Positions 40,544-48,911 of a stretch of 64,000 bases of DNA are shown in pieces; the stretch's first letter is position 1, and each line of letters starts with the position of its first letter. A model generated the notes under the pieces. It saw nothing but the letters and a program-made list of their open reading frames with translations, did no database searches and was not told where the DNA came from. Source of the stretch: Mycobacterium montefiorense (GTDB lineage Bacteria > Actinomycetota > Actinomycetes > Mycobacteriales > Mycobacteriaceae); assembly GCF_003112775.1 (NCBI RefSeq), contig NZ_BFCH01000021.1, forward strand, positions 186,001 through 250,000, read 5' to 3'. A program made the translations under genes and the position numbers.

Positions 40544-41938
40544 TCACCTCACTTCCAGACTCAGCAAATCGTCGACCGTCTCCCGGCGCAGGATCAGGCG
40601 TGACCGCCCATCGCGAACCGCGACCACGGCGGGCCGGCAGATCATGTTGTAACGACTCGACAGCGAATAGCAGTAGGCACCCGTCGCGGCCACCCCCAGC
40701 AGGTCGCCTGGCCCCAGGTCACCCGGTACCCAGGTGTCGCGAACGATGATATCGCCGCTCTCACAATGCTTTCCGACGATACGGGCCAGCGTGGCCGGCG
40801 CATCGCTGATCCTGGACACCAGCCGGGCGTCGTACTGCGCGTCGTAGAGCGCGGTGCGGATGTTGTCGCTCATGCCGCCGTCGACGCTCACGTAACGCCG
40901 GATTGCCGTCGCGCTGACCTCGACGTCCTTGACGGTGCCGACTTCGTACAGCGTGATGGTGCCCGGTCCGGCGATCGCCCGCCCGGGCTCCACCACCAGA
41001 CGCGGTACCGGCAGTCCTACGGCCGCGGACTCATTGCTGATGATCGTGGTCAGCTTGGCGGCCAGTTCGGCCATCGGCGGCGGGTCGTCGGAGGCCAGGT
41101 ACGAGATGCCCAGGCCGCCACCGAGATCGACAGTGGAGATCTGCGCGGTCTTGTCCACCCCGAACGCGGCGACAACCTCCTGCAGCAGGCCGAGGACACG
41201 GCGCGCGGCCAGCTCGAAGCCGGCGACGTCGAAGATCTGCGAACCGATGTGGCTGTGCAGCCCGACCAGTCGCAGGTTATCGGTCGCGAATACCCGCTCC
41301 ACCGCTGCCATCGCCGCGCCGCCGGCCACCGACAGGCCGAACTTCTGGTCCTCATGCGCGGTGGAGATGAACTCGTGGGTGTGTGCCTCGACGCCGACGG
41401 TGAGCCGAACGAAGACGTCCTGCACGACGCCCGCCTCGCCCGCAATGGTTTCGAGACGCTCGATTTCGGTCATCGAATCCACAACCACGTGACTCACACC
41501 GGCTTTGACCGCGGTAGTCAACTCCGCGACGGATTTGTTGTTGCCGTGAAACGTGATCCGCTCCGGCGGGAAGTTGGCGTGCAACGCAATGGCCAATTCC
41601 CCGCCGGTGCACACGTCAAGCGAGAGGCCCTCTTCGTCGATCCAGCGCGCTATCTCGGTGCACAGGAATGCCTTAGCGGCGTAGTGGACATTGGTGCCGC
41701 CGCCAAATGCCGCCGCAATCTCTTTGCAGCGCGCGCGGAAGTCGTCCTCGTCGATGACGAAGAGCGGCGTTCCGTACTGTTGGGCCAGATCGGTCACCGG
41801 GATCCCGGCGATGACAGCGATTCCGTCATCGTTGCGAACCATGTTGCGCGGCCAGACATTCGGCGCCAACAGCAGCAACTCTTCGGGCGACTGCGGCCGG
41901 GGCGGGCTATCCGTGGTACCGGCGGAGTGGACGTTCAC
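40544..41938 (-). CDS. lysA: Diaminopimelate decarboxylase
   Basis: Last step of lysine synthesis, meso-diaminopimelate to L-lysine; the substrate is also a peptidoglycan building block. The 464-residue fold-III PLP enzyme has the Schiff-base Lys in NVHYAAKAFLC, the HSHIGSQIFD motif, the glycine loop DLGGGLGISY, EPGRAI and the C-terminal CESGDIIVRD. The start is GTG 41938: it overlaps the argS stop by GTGA and has GGAGAG six bases before it, although the first about 20 residues (NVHSAGTTDSPPRP) extend beyond the M. tuberculosis start at LLLLAPNVWPRN. Confidence 0.95.
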   Translation of the reverse strand: MNVHSAGTTDSPPRPQSPEELLLLAPNVWPRNMVRNDDGIAVIAGIPVTDLAQQYGTPLFVIDEDDFRARCKEIAAAFGGGTNVHYAAKAFLCTEIARWIDEEGLSLDVCTGGELAIALHANFPPERITFHGNNKSVAELTTAVKAGVSHVVVDSMTEIERLETIAGEAGVVQDVFVRLTVGVEAHTHEFISTAHEDQKFGLSVAGGAAMAAVERVFATDNLRLVGLHSHIGSQIFDVAGFELAARRVLGLLQEVVAAFGVDKTAQISTVDLGGGLGISYLASDDPPPMAELAAKLTTIISNESAAVGLPVPRLVVEPGRAIAGPGTITLYEVGTVKDVEVSATAIRRYVSVDGGMSDNIRTALYDAQYDARLVSRISDAPATLARIVGKHCESGDIIVRDTWVPGDLGPGDLLGVAATGAYCYSLSSRYNMICRPAVVAVRDGRSRLILRRETVDDLLSLEVR

Positions 41939-43587
41939 ATTCTCTCCGGGGCGCTGACGCCGAGTATTGCCAGGCCGTTGGCGATGACCTGGCGGGTGGC
42001 CTGGCACAGCGCCAGGCGTGCGGTGTGCAGGTCGGTGGGTTGTTCATCGCCCTGGGGCAATACCCGGCACGAGTCGTAGAACCGATGATAGTCACCGGCG
42101 AGGTCTTCCAGATAGCGGCAGATCCGATGCGGTTCCCGCAGGGACGCAGCGGTTTCGAGTACCCGTGGGAATTCTCCGATGGTGCGCAGCAGCGCACCTT
42201 CCTTCTCATGGCTGAGCAGTTCGAGGTGCCCGGTGTCGGGGATCAGGCCGAGCTCGGCGGCGTTGCGTGCCAGCGCCGAGAGCCGAGCATGCGCGTATTG
42301 CACGTAATAGACCGGGTTTTCGTTCGATGCCGAGGACCACAGCGCGAGATCGATGTCGATGGCGGTGTCCACCGAGGAGCGGGTCAGGCTGTACCGTGCG
42401 GCGTCGACGCCAAGCGCGTCCACCAGGTCGTCGATCGTGATCACGGTGCCGGCGCGCTTGCTCATCCGCACCGGCTGGCCGTCGCGGACCAAGTTGACCA
42501 TCTGTCCGATCAGCACCTCGACGGTCGCCGGGTCGTCGCCGAAGGCGGCGGCCGCGGCTTTGAGTCTGGCGATGTAGCCGTGGTGGTCGGCACCGAGCAT
42601 GTAGATGCACAGGTCGAAACCGCGTTGCCGCTTGTCCAGGTAGTAGGCAAGGTCGCCGGCAATGTAGGCGGGTTTGCCGTCGCTCTTGATCACGACGCGG
42701 TCCTTGTCGTCGCCAAAAGCGCTGGTGCGCAACCAGCTTGCGCCGTCTTTGTCGTAGATGTTGCCGGACTCGCGAAGCCTGGCAACGGCTTCGTCGACCC
42801 GGCCGCTGGTGTGCATCGACTCTTCGTGCGTGTAGACGTCGAAGTCGGTGCCGAACTCGTGCAGCGATGCCTTGATGTGGGTGAACATCAGGTCGACGCC
42901 GATTTCACGGAAGGTCTCGTGCATCTCGGCTTCGGGCAGGCTCAGCGCGTCGGGCGCCTTCGCCAGCACCTGCGCGGCGATGTCGTTGATGTAGGTGCCG
43001 GCGTAGCCGTCCTCCGGGGTGGGTTCGCCCTTGGCCGCGGCGATCAGAGAGTTGGCGAACCGGTCGATCTGCGCGCCGTGGTCGTTGAAATAGTATTCGC
43101 GGACCACGTCGGCACCCTGTGTCGAGAGCAACCGGCCCAGGGCATCGCCGACGGCGGCCCAGCGGGTCCCGCCGATGTGGATCGGCCCGGTGGGGTTGGC
43201 GGAAACGAATTCCAGGTTGACCTTGCGGCCGGCCAGCTCCTCGGAGTGACCGAAGCGGTCGCCGGCGTCGATGACATCGTTGACGACCTTGGCTTGGGCC
43301 GAGGACTCGAGGCGCAAGTTGATGAAGCCCGGCCCGGCGACTTCCGCCGACGCCACACCGTCGGCACCGGCCAGCGCCTCGGCCAGCCATCCGGCCAGTT
43401 CACGCGGGTTGGTGCCGACCTTCTTGCCCAGCTGCATCGCCAGGTTGCTCGCGTAATCGCCGTGCTCGGGATTACGGGGACGCTCGACGGTGACCGTCGC
43501 CGGTAGCGCAGACACGTCGAGGCCATGCTCGGCAAGCACCGCGGATGCGGTGGTTTTGAGCAGCTCAGCCAGGTCAGCGGGGGTCAC
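41935..43587 (-). CDS. argS: Arginyl-tRNA synthetase
   Basis: Class I aminoacyl-tRNA synthetase of 550 residues. The HIGH-like motif is NPTGPIHIGGTRWAAVGDALGRLL, the KMSKS-like motif is RMSKRAGTVITIDDLV, the N-terminal Add-1 domain recognises the tRNA D-loop and the C-terminal DALR domain (YVQYAHARLSALARNAAELG onward) the anticodon. It heads the lysA-thrACB operon, and a tRNA-Arg gene is divergent 114 bases away, so the enzyme and one of its substrates share a control region. Confidence 0.97.
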   Translation of the reverse strand: MTPADLAELLKTTASAVLAEHGLDVSALPATVTVERPRNPEHGDYASNLAMQLGKKVGTNPRELAGWLAEALAGADGVASAEVAGPGFINLRLESSAQAKVVNDVIDAGDRFGHSEELAGRKVNLEFVSANPTGPIHIGGTRWAAVGDALGRLLSTQGADVVREYYFNDHGAQIDRFANSLIAAAKGEPTPEDGYAGTYINDIAAQVLAKAPDALSLPEAEMHETFREIGVDLMFTHIKASLHEFGTDFDVYTHEESMHTSGRVDEAVARLRESGNIYDKDGASWLRTSAFGDDKDRVVIKSDGKPAYIAGDLAYYLDKRQRGFDLCIYMLGADHHGYIARLKAAAAAFGDDPATVEVLIGQMVNLVRDGQPVRMSKRAGTVITIDDLVDALGVDAARYSLTRSSVDTAIDIDLALWSSASNENPVYYVQYAHARLSALARNAAELGLIPDTGHLELLSHEKEGALLRTIGEFPRVLETAASLREPHRICRYLEDLAGDYHRFYDSCRVLPQGDEQPTDLHTARLALCQATRQVIANGLAILGVSAPERM

Positions 43588-43636
43588 GAGCGTCCATCCT
43601 ATTGGTTGGCGCGCTTACGCCCCGAATCCATTGCGG

Positions 43637-43667
43637 TGACGACGCAGCCACCTCGATGCGTTAGTCT
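43637..43667 (+). promoter_or_regulatory. Candidate promoter of tRNA-Arg
   Basis: A clear -10, TAGTCT at 43662-43667, lies 34 bases before the tRNA. The best -35 candidate, TGACGA at 43637-43642, is weak and 19 bases away. Confidence 0.35.
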
Positions 43668-43701
43668 GTCGGGGCCCAATGGCGCAGTACCAATATCGTG
43701 C

Positions 43702-43777
43702 GCCCCCGTAGCTCAGGGGATAGAGCGTCTGCCTCCGGAGCAGAAGGCCGCAGGTTCGAATCCTGCCGGGGGCACCA
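43702..43777 (+). tRNA. tRNA-Arg (anticodon CCG)
   Basis: A complete cloverleaf of 76 nt: acceptor GCCCCCG/CGGGGGC, D arm GCTC-AGGGGATA-GAGC, anticodon stem TCTGC/GCAGA with loop CTCCGGA giving anticodon CCG, T arm GCAGG-TTCGAAT-CCTGC, discriminator A and an encoded CCA. It reads CGG codons. It marks the border between the conserved argS block and the accessory region to the right. Confidence 0.95.
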
Positions 43778-43855
43778 CCGTTTACGCAGGTCAAGCCAGT
43801 TCAGGCTGCCGAGCTGAGTTGCCGGGCCGCACTCTTGCAGTGAGATGCACGGCCC

Positions 43856-44589
43856 TCAAGCTGACGTTTGGCGTGCGATATCGCTGTCATCGCCCGATGT
43901 CAGCAAGTGACACAACTCATCTGGTTTCGACCAGAACGGGGAATGTCCGGCGTCGAACTCGACCACCTCGTCACAGAACTGCCCGGCCGCCTGGCGGGCC
44001 CATTCCGGGTTGAGTGCGCAGTCCGCAGTGCACACCACATAGCGACTGCGCGTGAGTCTTTCGTCGGGCAGCGGGATCGGCTCGGAGAACAGTCTGGTGG
44101 CACGCTCTGTGGTCAGCCGCGGCAGGACAGTGCTCCTGACATCGTCGGGCGCGCAATCGTGGTAAAAGAATTCCTCGGCGATCGCGGGGTCAACGTCGTC
44201 CCGCCGAACTCGTCTCGCGACATCCCAGCAAAGGCTTGGCCCCACGCGTCCAGCAACATGCGCTCGCCATCGGCGATCCGTTCAAGGACGCTGACAGCGC
44301 GCCGCGGAAGGAATGCGGCCACCAACACAAGTTCACGCAGCGCCAACCGGCGCGCGACGACACTCGCCGCTAAGCCAGCCGACGAATGCGCGACTAGTAC
44401 AACGTCATTCAGGGGTGGCTCGATGGCCATCTCGATCGCGGTGACATAGTCCATGACATCCGCCCACGGATCCCCGCTGGGCAGATCGACGGTCGCAACC
44501 TGGTGGCCTGTGCCGACCAGGATGGGCCTGACTCGCTCCCAGCACCAGGATCCGTGCCATGACCCATGAGCAAAGACGAATTTGGTCAA
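43856..44589 (-). pseudogene. Alpha/beta hydrolase, frameshifted, with a G10 tract at its start
   Basis: A small esterase-like hydrolase of about 244 residues if repaired. The first frame gives TKFVFAHGSWHGSWCWERV, the nucleophile motif VLVAHSSAGLAAS and runs to about 44200; the second frame carries DPAIAEEFFYHDCAPDDV and ends with the catalytic His in FDAGHSPFWSKPDEL. One missing G (GGCGGGAC where GGCGGGGAC would restore the frame) explains the break. A run of ten C on the plus strand (44594-44603) lies four bases upstream of the TTG start at 44589; from an upstream ATG at 44625 the run is inside the reading frame. The relatives are the salicylate-esterase-like hydrolases; the substrate is unknown. 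The divergent AraC gene may control it. Confidence 0.7.
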
Positions 44590-44593
44590 CGTT

Positions 44594-44603
44594 CCCCCCC
44601 CCC
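44594..44603. repeat. Mononucleotide tract C10/G10
   Basis: Ten identical bases between the divergent hydrolase and AraC genes, next to the hydrolase start. Such tracts change length easily by slippage. Confidence 0.85.
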
Positions 44604-44696
44604 ACGACAGGTTTGGGCTCGCCACACGCCGCGGGGCGGGCGGGATGCAATAAATGCACCCGATAGCCAGTTAAAAGTGGATTGGAAGGCCAGGCC

Positions 44697-45659
44697 ATGG
44701 CCGTGAGTCCGCGTTACTTACTCGATCGTCCAGGAGCTTGGATGGACCCGCTGACTGACGTTGTTGAGATGCTCGACTCCGAAGTCGCCGAATCGTGTCG
44801 GTTCGAGGCCAGCGGTCCGTGGTCATTGAGCCTGCCGGGCTATCGCCATGTGAAGGTTGGTGCGGTCCTGTCGGGCCAGAGTTGGTTGATCACCGATGAC
44901 ACCGTCCCGGTGCAGCTGAAAGCGGGTGACTGCTACCTGCTTTCGAGCGGTCGGCCGTTTCAGGCGGCCTCGGACCTGTCGCTCGAGCCGCGCGACGCGA
45001 AGGCCTTGTACGAAGCGATCTGGCCCTCGACAGTGCTGCGGCTCAACGTCATTGACAACGATCCGGATCGATTTGTCCAGGTATGCGCCAGTCTGAAGTT
45101 CGACGAGACGACCGCGGCGTTGCTGCTGGATTACGTTCCGAGCCGCGCCAGGATCGCGGCCGGCAGCGACGGCGCCGAGACGTTGCGACCGGCCCTGCAG
45201 ATGCTCGAGCGTGAGACCCGCGACAGCGCAGCCGGGACGACCGTAATGCGGAATATGTTGACGCAGATCCTGATCGTGCAGGTGGTTCGGACGTTGCTCG
45301 ACTGCACCGAAACTGATGGCTGGCTGCGCGCCCTGCGCGATCCCAACCTGGGCCCGGCGCTGGCGGCGATGCATGTGACCCCCGGCCGAAACTGGAACGT
45401 CGCCGAACTCGCCGCCGCCGCCAACATGTCCCGGAGCTCGTTTGCTCAGCGATTTACCGACGGCGTCGGGGTATCACCGCTGGCGTACCTGTCGGCACTG
45501 CGCATGCGTGCGGCGTCTCGGCTGCTGCGGTCCACCGCACGCACCGTTAGTTCGGTGGCGGCCGAAATCGGATATTCCTCGGAAGGCGCATTCACCCACG
45601 CGTTCAAGAAATTTTGCGGTGTCACCCCGAGTGCATATCGACGCGCGGAGACGAAATAG
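44697..45659 (+). CDS. AraC-family transcriptional regulator with cupin sensor domain
   Basis: A 320-residue regulator: N-terminal cupin-type sensor (about 5-185, with YLLSSGRPFQAASDL) and C-terminal pair of helix-turn-helix motifs (VAELAAAANMSRSSFAQRFTDGVGVSPLAYL, then VSSVAAEIGYSSEGAFTHAFKKFCGVTPSAYRR). ATG 44697 is chosen over TTG 44682 because GGAAGG stands seven bases before it. Relatives often activate a neighbouring oxidoreductase or hydrolase; here the divergent neighbour is the damaged hydrolase. Confidence 0.87.
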   Translation: MAVSPRYLLDRPGAWMDPLTDVVEMLDSEVAESCRFEASGPWSLSLPGYRHVKVGAVLSGQSWLITDDTVPVQLKAGDCYLLSSGRPFQAASDLSLEPRDAKALYEAIWPSTVLRLNVIDNDPDRFVQVCASLKFDETTAALLLDYVPSRARIAAGSDGAETLRPALQMLERETRDSAAGTTVMRNMLTQILIVQVVRTLLDCTETDGWLRALRDPNLGPALAAMHVTPGRNWNVAELAAAANMSRSSFAQRFTDGVGVSPLAYLSALRMRAASRLLRSTARTVSSVAAEIGYSSEGAFTHAFKKFCGVTPSAYRRAETK

Positions 45660-45683
45660 CAACAACACCAAGGCTTCCGATGA

Positions 45684-46277
45684 TTAAGCGGCAATCGAGG
45701 TGATCATGAAGTCGATGCCGGCAAGCGCCTCTGCGCGGGCGGCGTCGACATCGAGCGCGTTTGCGACGAACAGGGCCGCCTCATTTGTTGCGGCGATGAT
45801 CAGCCGAGCGGTCATCCGGGTCGAGGGCAGCGGTCGCACCTCTTTTGTCGCGATGCCGCGCTGAAGCAGTCGATCCAGAACGTCGAGGGTGTAGCGATCG
45901 TCAATCTGGTGCCACCGGGTAAAGCCAAGCACCGATAACGCGTCGGTCAGCACGACCTGCCGGATGTAAGGGTCGGTGCACCAATCTAATAGGTTCCGTA
46001 CCGACATCCGCATGATCTCGAGGGGCGAGGTTATCCCGGCACTCCACTCTCTGGCCCTGCGGACGCCCTCCTCCTCGAAGTCGGTGAGTAGCGCCTCGAG
46101 CACCGCGGCCTTGTCCGAAAAGTGGTGATAGAAGGCCCCCTTGCTGGATCCGGCGCGATCCAGGATCGCGTCGATGCTGCACCCGTGATAGCCGTGCTCG
46201 GTGAACAATTCGCGGGCGGCCGCCACGATGGCCGCGCGGGTCGCGGCACGGCGATCGGCCTGGGTTCGTCTCGTCAT
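45684..46277 (-). CDS. TetR-family transcriptional regulator
   Basis: A 197-residue repressor. The DNA-binding domain is at about 6-52 (RAAIVAAARELFTEHGYHGCSIDAILDRAGSSKGAFYHHFSDKAAVLEALL) and the C-terminal ligand domain is helical. Start ATG 46277 (MTRRTQADRRAATR); GTG 46289 is possible. The perfect 19-bp palindrome at 46332-46350 lies 55 bases upstream, in the region shared with the divergent membrane protein gene, and is almost surely its operator. The ligand may be a hydrophobic product handled by that protein. Confidence 0.88.
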   Translation of the reverse strand: MTRRTQADRRAATRAAIVAAARELFTEHGYHGCSIDAILDRAGSSKGAFYHHFSDKAAVLEALLTDFEEEGVRRAREWSAGITSPLEIMRMSVRNLLDWCTDPYIRQVVLTDALSVLGFTRWHQIDDRYTLDVLDRLLQRGIATKEVRPLPSTRMTARLIIAATNEAALFVANALDVDAARAEALAGIDFMITSIAA

Positions 46278-46331
46278 CGGCCGACGCACCGGTGTTCAGA
46301 ACTGAGTCGTCGATTTGACCACGCCACATGT

Positions 46332-46350
46332 TACAGACTACTAGTCTGTA
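46332..46350. promoter_or_regulatory. TetR operator, perfect 19-bp palindrome
   Basis: TACAGACTACTAGTCTGTA: nine-base arms around a central C with no mismatch, midway between the TetR gene and the divergent seven-helix protein gene (28 bases before its ATG). Confidence 0.8.
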
Positions 46351-46377
46351 TGTTGACCACGGCGGAATGAGTCTCCG

Positions 46378-47037
46378 ATGTCCATGATCGAGATGTTCGG
46401 GCTTGCCAGCGGGATCTTCTGGATCATCACCTACGCATGCGTGATACGGCAGGGCCTGCTCGACCGCGCATCCGCGATGCCCTTTCTCGCGTTGGCAATG
46501 AACATCACCTGGGAGTTCCTGTTCACGTTCGTCTATCCGTCGGTCGGCGGAGTGATGCAGGAGGTGATCAACCTGATCTGGTTCGCCGCCGATATCGCGA
46601 TCCTGGCGGTCTTCTTGAAGTACTGGCGCTCCGACTACCCGAAAAGCCTTCCCGAGGTCTACTTCTGGCCCGCCTTCGTCTTCACTTTTGTCATGGTGGC
46701 CCCGATGATGATCGCCACGGTGTCGGTGTTCGGACGCGAAAGCGGCTCGGTTTATACGGCGTTCGTCGACAACCTGGTCATGTCGGCGCTGTTCTTGAGC
46801 ATGCTCATTCGTCGCGGTGATCGGCGCGGCCAGAGCATGTGGATAGCCTGGGGCAAGCTGCTGGGCACGTTGACCGCTTCCATCTCCCAGTACCTCTACA
46901 CCCCGGGAAATGTTCTCTGGCTGGTGATCTACGTTGAGATTCTGGTTCTCGACGTGCTCTATGTGGTCTTGTTGTCGAACGCCCCGCGGTATCAGCGCGA
47001 TGAGGCGCGCGTCGACCCTACGACCGCTTCGATCTAA
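46378..47037 (+). CDS. Seven-helix membrane protein resembling Pyr4/PaxB-type terpene cyclases
   Basis: A 219-residue protein with about seven membrane helices (near 5-23, 33-52, 60-80, 94-118, 128-146, 158-175, 178-200) and no signal peptide. Two acidic residues inside helices stand out: Glu46 in NITWEFLF and Asp192 in EILVLDVLYVV. This layout, and the WEF motif, recall the fungal membrane cyclases Pyr4/PaxB, in which one Glu in an early helix and one Asp in the last helix are needed to cyclise epoxy-prenyl chains. The similarity is a pattern I recognise, not a measured alignment; a transporter or DUF protein remains possible. It is divergent from a TetR gene, which should repress it. Confidence 0.5.
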   Translation: MSMIEMFGLASGIFWIITYACVIRQGLLDRASAMPFLALAMNITWEFLFTFVYPSVGGVMQEVINLIWFAADIAILAVFLKYWRSDYPKSLPEVYFWPAFVFTFVMVAPMMIATVSVFGRESGSVYTAFVDNLVMSALFLSMLIRRGDRRGQSMWIAWGKLLGTLTASISQYLYTPGNVLWLVIYVEILVLDVLYVVLLSNAPRYQRDEARVDPTTASI

Positions 47038-47053
47038 CTCGTCGTCTATCGCC

Positions 47054-47671
47054 TCACAGCCGTTGGATCGAGATCCGTGCGTTGACGTGCCAGGCCGAGC
47101 CGTTCGCGTTGACCTGCAGATAGAGGCCCTTCACCTCATTACCGACCTGGTGCTCGACGACGAGGTTGGCCTTGTCCTTGACCCTCACGAAGGTCTCCAT
47201 GAAGCTCGGCAGCGCGTTGGCGTCGCTTCCGGTGCCGATGGACAGCGCCTTGGCATTGCTGGCGTTGAGCACGTCGATGGTGGGAACGACATCCGGCGCC
47301 AGGGCATCCTCGAGATATCGCAGCCGCGCATAGCCGGCCGGTGGCGCCAATAACGTCGGGATGATGGCCGTGTTGGCCACGTCGTAGGAGTTGACGAGCG
47401 ACATCGCCGTGACGTGATACAGACCAGCCCGCAGCGTCACTACGCCGGTCCGGTCGTCGAGGCTGATGTTCTCGCCTTCCTGGACTTCCTTTTTGTTGAA
47501 GACGCGGGCGTTCCACCCGGCAACCATCGGCTTGTTCGACAGCGAGTATTCCGCGTACACGGCGTAATCGGCCGCGGACGCGTCGGGACTTCGACTACAC
47601 GCTGCGACGGCGATACTTGCGATCAGCGCGACGGTTGCGACAAGCGGCGCGATTGAACGAGACCTGATCAT
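47054..47671 (-). CDS. Putative lipoprotein of unknown function
   Basis: A 205-residue exported protein. From ATG 47671 (MIRSRSIAPLVATVALIAS) a signal sequence leads to the lipobox VAAC, so Cys would be lipidated after cleavage and the protein anchored to the outer face of the membrane. The mature part looks all-beta (DRTGVVTLRAGLYHVTAMS). I do not recognise the family. It is convergent with the seven-helix protein gene (16 bases apart) and stands after the DUF4232 protein on the same strand. Confidence 0.7.
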   Translation of the reverse strand: MIRSRSIAPLVATVALIASIAVAACSRSPDASAADYAVYAEYSLSNKPMVAGWNARVFNKKEVQEGENISLDDRTGVVTLRAGLYHVTAMSLVNSYDVANTAIIPTLLAPPAGYARLRYLEDALAPDVVPTIDVLNASNAKALSIGTGSDANALPSFMETFVRVKDKANLVVEHQVGNEVKGLYLQVNANGSAWHVNARISIQRL

Positions 47672-47718
47672 CGATGATGAGCCCATTCCATTCGAAACCT
47701 AGATCCGCACAACAGGAT

Positions 47719-48246
47719 TCACGCGTACGGTTGCAGCGGCCCGACGTGGCCGCCCGGGTGGGTTCCGTCGCCCTGTCGTAGCACGGTGAGGCCGTCGGCA
47801 ATCCAGGGAGTCTGTAGCTGGGTGGTGGAGTCCGGCGGAGTCACCACGATGGTGGTAGGCGGCCAGGCCGGCTCCCAGCCGCCAGGGCCTATCTTCGGCA
47901 GGAAGGCCACCAGGCTGGCGGCCGATGCTCCTGGCGCGAGAACGACGGCCTGCACATCGCCGCTCTGTCTAGGCAGGCTGTAGGTGGGGCCTAACGTCGG
48001 GCCGTCGGGGCCGACGAGGTCCACGCCGGGATAGCCCCGCAGGGTGCAGGTCTGCTGGGAGACATTCGTCAAAATCACGTAAAAGTGCAGATAAATTTGT
48101 TGGCCGGGCGAAATCGGTGGACTGGCGGCCAGACTCAGCGAATCGGCCCCGCACCATGGCGTGGCTGCCGCTGTCGTATTCGCCGCCGCCGGTACAGCGA
48201 GTGCCGACACGAGGGCCAGGGCGGCCGCAGATGTTGCGAGTTTCAC
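47719..48246 (-). CDS. Secreted DUF4232 protein
   Basis: A 175-residue protein with a Sec signal peptide ending near AVPAAANT and a single Ig-like DUF4232 domain: two Cys that probably pair (TPWCGAD and QQTCTLRGYPGVDLVGPDG) and the motif ILTNVSQQTC. This family is common and abundant in mycobacteria, and its function is unknown. It is 53 bases downstream of the AhpD-like gene and 47 bases upstream of the lipoprotein gene, probably in one transcript. Confidence 0.78.
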   Translation of the reverse strand: MKLATSAAALALVSALAVPAAANTTAAATPWCGADSLSLAASPPISPGQQIYLHFYVILTNVSQQTCTLRGYPGVDLVGPDGPTLGPTYSLPRQSGDVQAVVLAPGASAASLVAFLPKIGPGGWEPAWPPTTIVVTPPDSTTQLQTPWIADGLTVLRQGDGTHPGGHVGPLQPYA

Positions 48247-48299
48247 CGAGTTCGCCTCCCTACCTTCATATGTCGAGGCCAGTGCGAGAACCTTAGCCC

Positions 48300-48866
48300 T
48301 TACACCGGCTTCGTGCTGTCGACCTGATCCTGGCCGTACGTGATGACGGGGGCGGAGTCGCCGTAGACATCGAGGGTGTGGATGAAGCGGTGCAATCCCA
48401 TCACGCCCGCGCAGGTGAAACCGAGCTCGATGATCTGCGCGGCGGTGAATTGCTCACCCAACCGCTGGTAGAACTCGTCGTCCATGGCGTGGTGATCAGC
48501 GGAGAGCAGATCGAGGAACTCGACGGCCATCTGCTCTTGCGGCGTCAGCGCGCCGTGGCCGGGCGCCAGCAGGCATGCGACATCGTCGTCGGTGATCGAA
48601 TCATGCTTGCGCGACTGGCTACAGGGTTCGCACTCGCCGAGTTGGGCGCTGCGGATACGCAGTAACTCGAGGATCCGGCCGCCGAGCAGAGTGCCGGCAC
48701 CGAGGTGCGTCCTGGCCATGTTCACTTGCTCCAGCTGTGCGCTGCGATAGGCGAAGATCTGCAACGGCACCGGCGTCGCGTAGAGCCCGGCGGCCACGCC
48801 GGCATCGACGATTTCGCGGGAGTGCGAGCTGAGTTCTTCCATCGGGATCGGCGCAATACGCGGCAT
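48300..48866 (-). CDS. AhpD-like/carboxymuconolactone decarboxylase family protein
   Basis: An all-helical 188-residue protein with the redox-type motif CEPCSQSRKH at about 78-87: a Cys-x-x-Cys followed by His, as in AhpD peroxidase partners. Family members either reduce peroxides or decarboxylate aromatic lactones; the Cys pair favours a thiol redox role. It is divergent from the SDR gene at 48912 with only 45 bases between, so the two share control. Confidence 0.8.
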   Translation of the reverse strand: MPRIAPIPMEELSSHSREIVDAGVAAGLYATPVPLQIFAYRSAQLEQVNMARTHLGAGTLLGGRILELLRIRSAQLGECEPCSQSRKHDSITDDDVACLLAPGHGALTPQEQMAVEFLDLLSADHHAMDDEFYQRLGEQFTAAQIIELGFTCAGVMGLHRFIHTLDVYGDSAPVITYGQDQVDSTKPV

Positions 48867-48911
48867 TAATTCAGGCTATCTTTTTTACGCAGTAGTGAAA
48901 AGGAGAAATCG

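Noticed and set aside
39320..40603. 427-codon open frame opposite thrA
   Set aside because: Antisense shadow typical of GC-rich genes (rich in Arg, Gly, His, Asp); the minus-strand homoserine dehydrogenase is certain.
40766..42079. 437-codon open frame opposite lysA
   Set aside because: Shadow frame; composition is that of complemented GC-rich codons.
42025..43506. 493-codon open frame opposite argS
   Set aside because: Shadow of the arginyl-tRNA synthetase gene; no family recognised.
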